Positions 1-8,037 of a stretch of 62,980 bases of DNA are shown here, piece after piece. Below the pieces are notes generated by a model. It had not been told where the DNA came from, made no database searches, and was given only the letters and a program-made list of their open reading frames with translations. The first letter of the stretch is position 1. Each line of letters starts with the position of its first letter. The DNA is from Armatimonadota bacterium (lineage in GTDB: Bacteria > Bacteroidota > Ignavibacteria > OLB7): positions 1-62,980 of the forward strand of contig JADZEY010000138.1 of assembly GCA_020850315.1 (NCBI GenBank), in the 5' to 3' direction. The position numbers and the translations under genes are program-made.

Positions 1-116
1 CAACGGAAAAATGGTACTTTTCTTCTGCATTCGGCGTTTCCTGATGGCCTCCTCGTCGGAGGGTGATTGGTTATCACTTCAGGATACGCCGTTTGCTCCC
101 TTATACACAACTTTTG
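1..116 (-). mobile_element. End of an insertion sequence (transposase start side)
   Basis: On the minus strand an ATG at 30..28, preceded by an AGGAA ribosome-binding site, opens a reading frame that leaves the window after ten codons (MQKKSTIFPL). Between this start and the interrupted neighbouring gene lies a terminal sequence: TACACAACTTTTG at 104-116 and CACTTCAGGATACGCCGT at 75-92. The same two blocks, slightly diverged, occur in opposite orientation at 62865-62894, where they follow a stop codon. That is the layout expected for the left and right inverted repeats of one IS family. The IS family cannot be named from these ends. The junction with chromosomal DNA is placed at about 116 because the gene on the minus strand loses its normal frame there. 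Confidence 0.6.
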
Positions 117-436
117 AAGATAACTCCGCCATACGTTCCATAGAATGGTGCTTCAATTCCTGCATTGGGGCTTATCCCCACCGAAGCTTCTCTGGAGAGA
201 TAGACTACTGGAAGATTGAACCCCATTTGTACGTTCCCTTGAATCATGCTGAACTCATCATTTGCATCACTTAGCCGATAGATACTTATACCAGCACCAT
301 AATCAATTCGGCTAAAGTACTTCCAGAGGGATGGCTGCTTAACGGTGGATTCTGCTTCTGTTGTGTCGCTTGTTTGCGCATACATCGGTGGCAATGCTGT
401 GGCACACAGCACCAGAATGGTGGAGAGTTTTTTCAT
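101..436 (-). pseudogene. Truncated outer-membrane beta-barrel-like protein
   Basis: The frame starts at MKKLSTILVLCATALPPMYAQ, a clear signal peptide with cleavage after YAQ. Alternating strand-like segments follow (YGAGISIYRL, QGNVQMGFNLPVVYL, ASVGISPNAGIEAPF), typical of a small outer-membrane barrel or its first strands. The frame ends after GGVI with FKSCV and a stop, and those last residues are encoded by the IS terminal sequence at 104-116. The gene therefore appears cut by the IS insertion after about 106 native residues, and the rest is missing from this window. A longer frame beginning at 481 is open, but the ATG at 436 gives a proper signal peptide. Function is unknown and the truncated product is probably not functional. 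Confidence 0.55.
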
Positions 437-481
437 TGGAGAATGAAGAGTGTTGTTGATGCAAGCACGTAAATCCTGCAC

Positions 482-798
482 TGCCTGCGGTAGGTTGAGT
501 AGAATGATATAGGGAAAATAGTTGTGTTCTGTTTGTTCTTACACAACTGGTCACAATATAGACATGGATGAGAAACTGTACAAGAGCAATTCTTAACACA
601 GCAAGGTGTTTTTTGGGGGGGGTGTTTTCTTCTGCGGTTACTCCATTATTGCTACATACCCTTCCTAATTGGAACGTCTTGTTGCCCGAAAATCCTTGCC
701 CGATTTTTCTATCTGTCGGAGTTTGTCCCGCTTTCAGCATCGGGAACGCCTGCAACGGGCATTGCGGTGCAACGCAGTAACGCCAGATAAGACTTCGT
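482..798. other. Intergenic region upstream of typA
   Basis: About 317 bases between the truncated gene and typA. Short open frames exist, but none has recognisable protein character or a good ribosome-binding site. There is a G-rich stretch around 610-622. The promoters of the two divergent flanking genes must lie here, but no confident promoter elements could be assigned. Confidence 0.4.
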
Positions 799-2649
799 AT
801 GAACAAACAACTTGCTTTTAACCCTCGGCTTCGGAACATCGCCATTATCGCTCACGTGGATCATGGCAAAACCACTCTTGTGGATCATCTGTTCCGGCAA
901 AGCGGGGTGTTCCGTACTGGCCAGAACGTGGAAAATCGCGTGATGGACAGCATGGATCTTGAACGTGAACGTGGTATCACTATCGCTGCTAAAAACTGCG
1001 CCGTCCACTGGGGCGATGTGAAAATCAACATCCTTGACACCCCCGGCCACGCTGATTTTGGCGGTGAAGTGGAGCGCGCGCTGATGATGGTGGATGGCGC
1101 TATCCTTCTGGTGGATGCCAGCGAAGGCCCACTTCCCCAAACCCGATTTGTGCTGAAAAAAGCCCTTGAAGGAAAGAAAAAAATCATCGTTGTCATCAAC
1201 AAAATTGACCGCGGCGATGCACGCCCGCAAGAGGTGCTGAACGAGGTCTATGACCTGTTCATTGACCTTGATGCCACCGATGAACAGATTGACTTCCCCG
1301 TGCTGTACGCCATTGGCCGCGACGGCATTGCGCAAACCGAATTGGAGGGAAGCGGCGAATCCTTGCAACCCCTGTTCGAGGCTATCGTCCGCGAAATCCC
1401 CGCCCCGATGTACGACCCCGATGAACCCTTCCAGCTGCTGGTTAGCGACCTTAGCTACAGCGATTACGTTGGCCGATTGGCTATCGGCAAAGTCATTAAC
1501 GGCTCGGTGAAATCGCACGAGGAACTGGTCTGCTTGGGGGAGGATGGCACAGCATCGCTGCGCGTTTCCAAACTGCAAGCCTACGACGGCATCACCATGG
1601 CCGATGCGGCGTTTGTGGAAGCCGGCGACATCGCCATTCTTGCCGGGATTGAAGATGTTCATATCGGCGATACCATCTGCGCCAAATCTGCGCCCAAAGC
1701 ACTGAAACGGATCACCGTGGATGAGCCGACAATCTCCATGATGTTCTCCATCAACACCTCCCCGTTTTCCGGGCGCGAAGGGAAGCATGTGCAAAGCGGA
1801 AAGATCAGGGACAGGCTTCAGCGCGAGACGCTGCGGAACGTTGGTATCCAGTTCGAGCAAGCCAGCGACCGCGACAGCTTCATGGTGAAAGGGCGCGGTG
1901 AGTTCCAAATGGCGATCTTGATTGAAACGATGCGCCGCGAAGGCTACGAGCTAAGCGTTGGCCGCCCGCAAGTGATCTACCGGCGGAAAGAGGGGAAACT
2001 TCTGGAGCCAATCGAACACCTGTTCATTGATTGCGATGAAGCGTTCATCGGCGTTGTCAGCGAGAAACTTTCGCGCCGGAAAGGGCGGATGATTAACCTG
2101 GTCAACCACGGAACCGGGCGCGTCCGGATGGAGTTCTCGATCCCCTCGCGCGGGCTGATTGGATACCGCAATGAGTTCCTGACCGACACCAAAGGGACCG
2201 GCATTATGAACAGCTACCTTCAGGGATACGAGGAGCATCGCGGCGACTTTGCAACACGCCTGACAGGGTCGCTGGTCAGCGACCGACAGGGTGAGGCCAC
2301 CGGATACGCGCTGTTCAATCTTGAGCCGCGCGGCGTGCTGTTCGCTATCCCCGGCGAGCCGGTCTATGAGGGGATGATTGTTGGCGAACACAATAGGGAT
2401 AACGACCTGAACGTTAATGTGGTCAAAGCGAAAAAATTGACGAATATGCGGGCCAGCGGGAAGGATGACGGCATCCTTCTGACCCCCGTCACCCCGATGA
2501 CGCTGGAGCGCGCAATCGAGTTCATCAAGGATGACGAGTGGGTGGAGGTGACCCCAAAAAGCATCAGGCTTCGCAAGGCAATCCTGTCGGCAACCGCACG
2601 CGGATCCTACAAGCCAGGCAAAGGTGTTGAGGTTGACGATGATGAGTGA
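799..2649 (+). CDS. typA: Ribosome-associated translational GTPase TypA/BipA
   Basis: This is a 616-residue translational GTPase of the TypA/BipA family, which binds the 70S ribosome and helps ribosome assembly and stress adaptation. G1 is AHVDHGKT (residues 18-25), the switch region is RERGITI (56-62), G3 is DTPGH (80-84) and G4 is NKID (134-137). Domain II and EF-G-like domains III/V follow, and the TypA-specific C-terminal domain ends in an acidic VEVDDDE tail. Length is normal for the family. The first ATG after the intergenic region was used; the G1 motif sits at the usual distance from it. The gene stands alone, followed by a repeat mosaic. In the related family member EF-G the domain order differs, and the [15 protein letters not shown] context plus length favour TypA. 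Confidence 0.97.
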   Translation: MNKQLAFNPRLRNIAIIAHVDHGKTTLVDHLFRQSGVFRTGQNVENRVMDSMDLERERGITIAAKNCAVHWGDVKINILDTPGHADFGGEVERALMMVDGAILLVDASEGPLPQTRFVLKKALEGKKKIIVVINKIDRGDARPQEVLNEVYDLFIDLDATDEQIDFPVLYAIGRDGIAQTELEGSGESLQPLFEAIVREIPAPMYDPDEPFQLLVSDLSYSDYVGRLAIGKVINGSVKSHEELVCLGEDGTASLRVSKLQAYDGITMADAAFVEAGDIAILAGIEDVHIGDTICAKSAPKALKRITVDEPTISMMFSINTSPFSGREGKHVQSGKIRDRLQRETLRNVGIQFEQASDRDSFMVKGRGEFQMAILIETMRREGYELSVGRPQVIYRRKEGKLLEPIEHLFIDCDEAFIGVVSEKLSRRKGRMINLVNHGTGRVRMEFSIPSRGLIGYRNEFLTDTKGTGIMNSYLQGYEEHRGDFATRLTGSLVSDRQGEATGYALFNLEPRGVLFAIPGEPVYEGMIVGEHNRDNDLNVNVVKAKKLTNMRASGKDDGILLTPVTPMTLERAIEFIKDDEWVEVTPKSIRLRKAILSATARGSYKPGKGVEVDDDE

Positions 2650-2692
2650 GGAACTTATGCTCGGGTGAAAATGAGATTGTGAACATCCATCT

Positions 2693-2923
2693 TCCGCCCT
2701 GAAGGGGCAGCATACGCCAGCCCAGGGCAACGCCCTGGGAACACAATCCCCCAAGTACATCAACGCCCTGAAGGGGCAATTCAATACGCCGTCGTAGCCC
2801 ATGTTCAGCACATGGTGGTGGTGATGACATTTTTGTGCCGCCCTTTCAGGGCTTGGAGTATGGTTGGTTTGTGCAACCCAGGGCGTTGCCCTGGGCTATG
2901 GTAGTGTGCCCCGTTGGGGCGTG
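2693..2923. repeat. Palindromic intergenic repeat mosaic (REP-like)
   Basis: Several short palindromes are packed together: GCCCTGAAGGGGC near 2697 and 2769, CCCAGGGCAACGCCCTGGG at 2721-2739, GCCCTTTCAGGGC near 2841, CCCAGGGCGTTGCCCTGGG at 2878-2896, and GCCCCGTTGGGGC at about 2909-2921. The left half is roughly the inverse of the right half, so the transcript could form one large branched structure. No protein frame is convincing. Such composite palindromes recur between genes in many FCB and planctomycete genomes, probably as mobile REP-like units; that comparison is from memory. Confidence 0.75.
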
Positions 2924-3090
2924 AAGAGGGATGGTGTTGCCGTCGGCATCCCTCTTCTGCCGGGGTCAAGTGCATCCATCAGGTGATACTCAATCGAGCA
3001 TCTCGCAATCTCAATGCACCCGAGTATAAGAACAACCAACAGTGGGGAAATGGCTATCCATTCCCCCACTGCAATCAATCGGTAGGGAAC

Positions 3091-5553
3091 ATGGCAAAGA
3101 AAGCAACCACTGTTTCGGATACTCCTTCGGCCCACCCCGCTTCGCCGGAAGCCGAGACCACCACCACCACATCGCAATTCCCGTTCAAAACGGTCTTCAG
3201 TTTCGCACCGCTGATTGAGTATGTAAACAGCAACATCGGTGGGCAACGCTCCAACCTTAGCTCGCTAGTGGCCGAACTGAACGAGCGGCTATCGGCAACG
3301 CCACGGCTGCAAGAACCGATCGAGGATCTTTCGCTGCTTGACCAGCACCGCGAAAGCGTGGATTGGCTGATGTCCATGGTCTTCCCGCCAGCATTCTGGG
3401 ATCGCGACTGCTCCACAGCAGTTCTCCCCTCGAAGTTTGCCCCGTTGTACGCCACCCCAGCGTTCCGGCAGACCTTTCTTGAGGGGGAATACCGTGGCAG
3501 CTTGGCGAAGGAATTTAACAGCGATTGGGCGATGCGTAACCGTGCTATTGCTGCCTATGTGAACATTGCCCGCAGCTTCTTTAACCTCACCATTGATTTC
3601 ACAGGATACCTGTTTGTTGTCGCACTCCCTTCCCCCGATACCGGCTTGCTCCGTTACTACCGGCTGAACTTCGACATACGCTTTATCCGCTTTGTGCCAA
3701 CGCGCCCGCTGCCGCAGCTTACCGAGCAGCAACGCCAGCAAATCCTGTGCAACCTCACCGATCTGGACGTGTGGCAATCGGTGATCCCGCCGGACCTGTT
3801 CCAGATTGAAGGCTTTGTGCTGCTGAACGCCGTTGACGTAAGCGACCATGAGCTTGTTGGCGCGCTGGAACGTGAGCTTGTGCAAAGCAGCACCATCGTT
3901 GCGGCGGAAGGATTCCAACGGTTGCAGCAGATTATCAGGGCATACTTGCGCCGGAAAGAGTTGGTGATTGGATTGGTGGCAATGGATGGCGATACCCTGA
4001 TGGTGCTGAACTACGGCGCGGAACTACCACAAACCCAAGCCAACGCCTGCGTGCTGAATCAATCCTATCGGGTGAGTTGCAACCAGCTTGCCGGGTCTAC
4101 CATCGAGCGGGCATTGCTGAGTGGGCAGCCACAGGTGATCGAGGATGTGCTGCAACTTCCCACGCCACGTTCGGCCGGCGATGAAACGCTGATGACCAAA
4201 GGATTCCGCAGCGCGTACTTTGCGCCGCTTCACTACAACGGCGCGCTGATTGGCGGGCTGAACATCTACTCCCCAAACCCCGGCGACCTGACCGAACTGA
4301 ACACACTGAAATTAACCGAGCTTCTCCCGCTGTTTTCGATGGTGGTCCACCGCAGCTTGGTGGATATGGAGAACCAAGTGCAATCGGTGATCCGCCAGCA
4401 GTACACGGCGGTGCATCCGTCGGTGGAGTGGAAGTTCCGCCAGGCCGCAAAAGGGTTCATCACCCGCCAGGGAACTGTTGCCGAAAACCAGATTGAGCCA
4501 ATCGTTTTCCACGACGTGTATCCGCTGTTCAGCGTCAGCGATATTCGCGGTTCGTCGGACCACCGCAACCAAGCAATCCAGCATGATTTAATCGAGCAGC
4601 TAAGCCTTGCCTGGGGTGTGATAGATGCAGGATGCAAGGTGCGGCAACTTCCAATTCTGGATCACCTTCTGTTCCGCATTCACGATAACATTGCCCGCAT
4701 CGAGTCGGGCCTCCATTCCGGCGACGAAGCTGGCGTGTTGGATTTTTTGCGCCACGAAGTGGAGTCGTTGTTCGGCCACATCGGCGATTTCGGCCCAGCC
4801 GTTGCACAGCGGATTGATGACTACAACGCCGCGCTGGATCCCGAAATCCACGCCGTGTATCGCAAGCGAAAAGAGTTTGAGGAGAGCGTGACGGCGATCA
4901 ACAGGGTGATTGCTGCGTTTGTGGAATCGGAGGAGGAGCGGGCGCAGGGGATGTTCCCCCACTACTTCGAAAAACACCAAACCGATGGCGTTGATTTTGG
5001 GGTGTACGTTGGCCAATCGTTGGTGAACGACCGCCAGTTCAACGACCTGTACCTTCGCAACCTGCGGCTGTGGCAACTGCTGGTGATGTGCGGTGCGGCG
5101 CGCCTTGCCGACGAAGTAAAATCCACACTAACCATCCCGCTTGACACCACCCATCTTGTGCTGGTGCAAACCACTCCACTCTCGATCAGCTACCGCCTTG
5201 ATGAAAAACAGTTCGATGTTGATGGGGCCTACAACATCCGCTACGCGATTATGAAAAAGCGGATTGACAAGGCCGAAGTGAAAGGAACCAAGGAGCGGCT
5301 AACGCAGCCGGGGAAGCTGGCAATCGTCTATTCACAACCGCGCGAGGCGCAGGAGTACCGGCAGTATCTAGAGTTCCTTGCCGCAAGCCGGATGATCGAG
5401 CCGGGGATTGAAGAATTAGACCTTGAGGATCTGCAAGGCGTTCACGGCCTGAAGGCATTGCGGGTCAATGTGGTGCTGCAACCCGCTGCCGACGAGGTGC
5501 AAGTCCCCGAAGCAATCGAGCGCGCGATTCGGGAGTTTTCCGAAGCCAACTGA
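3091..5553 (+). CDS. Large GAF-domain-containing protein of unknown function
   Basis: The product is 820 residues from the ATG at 3091, preceded by GGTAGGGAA. The frame is open back to 2914, but that part overlaps the repeat mosaic and has no protein character. No signal peptide is seen, so it is probably cytoplasmic. A GAF-like module lies at about residues 285-430 (ELVIGLVAMDGDTLMVLNYG ... YFAPLHYNGALIGGLNIYSP), followed by a conserved-looking block around YPLFSVSDIRGSSDHRNQAI and an alpha-helical C-terminal third. No histidine kinase, cyclase, GGDEF or phosphatase catalytic motif is visible. The VSDIRGSS segment weakly recalls a nucleotide-cyclase motif, but the rest of that domain is not recognisable. 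It probably senses a small ligand, with the output unknown. Downstream, 35 bases separate it from the restriction-modification genes. Confidence 0.75.
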   Translation: MAKKATTVSDTPSAHPASPEAETTTTTSQFPFKTVFSFAPLIEYVNSNIGGQRSNLSSLVAELNERLSATPRLQEPIEDLSLLDQHRESVDWLMSMVFPPAFWDRDCSTAVLPSKFAPLYATPAFRQTFLEGEYRGSLAKEFNSDWAMRNRAIAAYVNIARSFFNLTIDFTGYLFVVALPSPDTGLLRYYRLNFDIRFIRFVPTRPLPQLTEQQRQQILCNLTDLDVWQSVIPPDLFQIEGFVLLNAVDVSDHELVGALERELVQSSTIVAAEGFQRLQQIIRAYLRRKELVIGLVAMDGDTLMVLNYGAELPQTQANACVLNQSYRVSCNQLAGSTIERALLSGQPQVIEDVLQLPTPRSAGDETLMTKGFRSAYFAPLHYNGALIGGLNIYSPNPGDLTELNTLKLTELLPLFSMVVHRSLVDMENQVQSVIRQQYTAVHPSVEWKFRQAAKGFITRQGTVAENQIEPIVFHDVYPLFSVSDIRGSSDHRNQAIQHDLIEQLSLAWGVIDAGCKVRQLPILDHLLFRIHDNIARIESGLHSGDEAGVLDFLRHEVESLFGHIGDFGPAVAQRIDDYNAALDPEIHAVYRKRKEFEESVTAINRVIAAFVESEEERAQGMFPHYFEKHQTDGVDFGVYVGQSLVNDRQFNDLYLRNLRLWQLLVMCGAARLADEVKSTLTIPLDTTHLVLVQTTPLSISYRLDEKQFDVDGAYNIRYAIMKKRIDKAEVKGTKERLTQPGKLAIVYSQPREAQEYRQYLEFLAASRMIEPGIEELDLEDLQGVHGLKALRVNVVLQPAADEVQVPEAIERAIREFSEAN

Positions 5554-5588
5554 AGCAAGAGGTCACAGCCACAACCGGAGAGGAAGAA

Positions 5589-7073
5589 TTGCAGCCAGAC
5601 ATTGAACAAACCCGGTTGCGGGTATCCAAAGGAACGAATGCAGCCAAGAAGGCGCAATTCGGCCAATTTCTTACCCCGAAAGGGATTGCTGCTTTTATGG
5701 CAAGCCTTTTTCCATCCGTTGGGGGGTGCTGCCGTTTGTTGGATGCTGGGGCCGGTATCGGTTCGCTTTCGGCGGCTTTTCTGGAGCGGTGGCGCGCTGG
5801 CGGTTTTCAGTTCCAGCGCGTCCAGCTTGACGCATTCGAGATAGATGCTTCGTTGCATACCGAGTTATCGAAGACATTCTCGAACTATCGAAGCGATGCG
5901 TTCAGCGCAAGTATCCATGGTGATGACTTCATACACGCCGCAGTGGATGCCCTTTCCGGCGGTTTTTTTTCAAGAACACTTGCCGGCTACAGCCACGCGA
6001 TACTCAATCCACCGTACAAAAAAATCACGAACACCTCGGCACACCGATTGGCACTGCGTTCGATTGGGATTGAGGTAGTCAATCTCTACTCGGCTTTTGT
6101 CGCGTTATCGGTAGCGCTTGTTGTGCAGGGGGGGCAGATTGTTGCGATCATTCCACGCAGTTTCTGCAACGGGCCGTATTACCGGCCATTCCGTGACTTC
6201 ATTCTTGGCAAAGCAGCCATTCGTCACCTTCACTTGTTTGATTCGCGCAGCAAGGCTTTCAAGGATGATGATGTTTTGCAGGAGAACATCATCATCCTGC
6301 TGGAGCGTGGTGGCCGCCAGGGAGCGGTGACAGTTTCGACCTCGACCGATGGGACATTCACTGATTATACCGAACACAAGCATCCATTCTGCCAGATTGT
6401 GCTTCCCGACGATCCAGAGCACTGTATCCATGTGCCGACCTCATCCAAGCCAAACACGATTGCATTGTTCCCGACTATTTACTGCACCCTTTCTGAGGTT
6501 GGGGTCAGCGTATCAACCGGTCCCGTGGTTGATTTCCGAGTAAAAGAACACCTGCGTGATATGCCGGGACCAAGCACTGTGCCCATGCTGTATCCGAGCC
6601 ACTTTGCTGGACAAAGCATCAGGTGGCCGATTGAGGGGATGAAAAAACCCAACGCTATCGAGCGTAACTCCCACACTGAGAAGTGGCTGTATCCGCTCGG
6701 GTTCTATTGCCTAGTGCGCCGCTTTTCCGCCAAAGAGGAATCGCGCCGCATCGTTGCAAGCGTTGTTGAGCCAGCTACGTTTGGCCAGATGCCGATGATC
6801 GGTTTGGAGAATCACGTCAACGTCTTTCACGAAAACAAGCATGGGCTGCCCGAACCGTTGGCGCGTGGTCTGGCACTGTTCCTGAACACCACTGCCGTTG
6901 ACCAGCAGTTCCGGCGGTTCAGTGGCCATACCCAAGTCAATGCGACCGATCTTAAGTTGCTGAAGTATCCAAGCCGTAAGGCCCTAATCCGGCTTGGCTT
7001 GTGGGCAATGGAGCAAGAAGGAACACCGACGCAAGAGCAGATAGATGCCACCCTTGAAACCTTGATAGAATGA
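5589..7073 (+). CDS. Type II adenine-specific DNA methyltransferase (PstI/BsuBI-like)
   Basis: A 494-residue N6-adenine methyltransferase of the gamma-like type found in PstI/BsuBI systems. It shows QFGQFLTP (residues about 25-32), the SAM-binding motif LLDAGAGIGSLS (about 49-60), the catalytic NPPY (about 140) and a C-terminal target-recognition region. The start is a TTG at 5589 with GGAGAGGAAG just upstream; no ATG precedes the conserved N-terminal block. It protects host DNA, most likely at CTGCAG, by transferring a methyl group from SAM to adenine. Its stop overlaps the ATG of the endonuclease gene (ATGA), so the pair is translationally coupled with the methylase first. The specificity is an inference from the family. 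Confidence 0.9.
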   Translation: MQPDIEQTRLRVSKGTNAAKKAQFGQFLTPKGIAAFMASLFPSVGGCCRLLDAGAGIGSLSAAFLERWRAGGFQFQRVQLDAFEIDASLHTELSKTFSNYRSDAFSASIHGDDFIHAAVDALSGGFFSRTLAGYSHAILNPPYKKITNTSAHRLALRSIGIEVVNLYSAFVALSVALVVQGGQIVAIIPRSFCNGPYYRPFRDFILGKAAIRHLHLFDSRSKAFKDDDVLQENIIILLERGGRQGAVTVSTSTDGTFTDYTEHKHPFCQIVLPDDPEHCIHVPTSSKPNTIALFPTIYCTLSEVGVSVSTGPVVDFRVKEHLRDMPGPSTVPMLYPSHFAGQSIRWPIEGMKKPNAIERNSHTEKWLYPLGFYCLVRRFSAKEESRRIVASVVEPATFGQMPMIGLENHVNVFHENKHGLPEPLARGLALFLNTTAVDQQFRRFSGHTQVNATDLKLLKYPSRKALIRLGLWAMEQEGTPTQEQIDATLETLIE

Positions 7074-8026
7074 GAACCGACAGCAAGCGTAACCACATCA
7101 GGGAAGCAGAGCAAATTCTTGTATCCTTAGGCCTACCCCGGGCACAGCACAACGAACGCTCGGCACTCTGCCTGTTATCGCTGTTAGACCTTAGCCCGGG
7201 CAAAGCATGGAGCAAGGCGAGCAACCCACTGATGGGCATCACGCCGATCATGGACTGGATCCGTAAACACTACCACAAGGACTACGCGCCAAATACTCGC
7301 GAAACAGTGCGTCGCCAGACTATGCACCAGTTTGTGGATGCTGGGTTGGTTCTGTACAATCCAGATAAGCTTGACCGTCCAGTGAATAGCCCAAAAGCGG
7401 TCTATCAGATCGAACCTGCCACGCTTGCCCTGCTACGCAGTTTTGGCACTGGGCAATGGCACACTGCACTGGCGAAGTATCTGGCGATGCGCCAGACATT
7501 GGTTGCCCGTTACGCTAAAGAACGTCAACAAAGCCGTGTGCCGGTTACAATTGCGTTGGGTAAACACATCACCCTAAGCCCCGGTGAACATAGTGAACTG
7601 ATTCGAGCGGTCATCGAAGACTTCGCCCCACGCTTTGCGCCCGGTAGTGTGTTGGTCTATGCTGGGGATACTGGTGACAAATGGGGGTACTTCGATGCGG
7701 CACTGTTAGCGCGGTTGGGGGTTAACGTTGATCCCCACGGTAAAATGCCCGATGTGGTATTGCACTACACCAAAAAGAATTGGCTACTACTGGTGGAGTC
7801 TGTTACCAGCCATGGGCCAGTTGATGGGAAGCGGCACGCAGAGCTGACCAAACTGTTCGCTGGGGCAACGGCAGGGCTGGTGTACGTTACCGCTTTTCCG
7901 AACCGAGCGATCCTTAGCCGCTACATTGGCGAAATCGCATGGGAGACCGAAGTATGGATAGCCGATGTGCCGTCTCACCTGATTCATTTTAATGGCTCCC
8001 GCTTCTTGGGCCCGTATCATGCTTAG
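7070..8026 (+). CDS. Type II restriction endonuclease, PstI/BsuBI family
   Basis: A 318-residue protein matching the PstI/BsuBI endonuclease family in length and pattern. The N-terminal half is a helical, winged-helix-like region (TPIMDWIRKHYHKDYAPNTR, then MHQFVDAGLVLYN). The C-terminal half holds the nuclease core: GKMPDVVLHYTKKNWLLLVE with Asp228 and Glu243, then SVTSHGPVDGKRHAEL. In the family this block forms a PD-(D/E)xK-type active site cutting within CTGCAG. The ATG overlaps the methylase stop by four bases. It ends only 11 bases before the convergent regulator gene and no terminator is visible between them. No controller (C) protein gene is present. Confidence 0.9.
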   Translation: MRTDSKRNHIREAEQILVSLGLPRAQHNERSALCLLSLLDLSPGKAWSKASNPLMGITPIMDWIRKHYHKDYAPNTRETVRRQTMHQFVDAGLVLYNPDKLDRPVNSPKAVYQIEPATLALLRSFGTGQWHTALAKYLAMRQTLVARYAKERQQSRVPVTIALGKHITLSPGEHSELIRAVIEDFAPRFAPGSVLVYAGDTGDKWGYFDAALLARLGVNVDPHGKMPDVVLHYTKKNWLLLVESVTSHGPVDGKRHAELTKLFAGATAGLVYVTAFPNRAILSRYIGEIAWETEVWIADVPSHLIHFNGSRFLGPYHA

Positions 8027-8037
8027 GGCGTGGGCGA

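Noticed and set aside
568-780. A 70-residue frame upstream of typA
   Set aside because: Cys/Pro-rich sequence without a ribosome-binding site or recognisable pattern; most likely chance.
2914-3090. Upstream extension of the GAF protein frame
   Set aside because: It overlaps the palindromic repeat and has no protein-like character; ATG 3091 has a ribosome-binding site.
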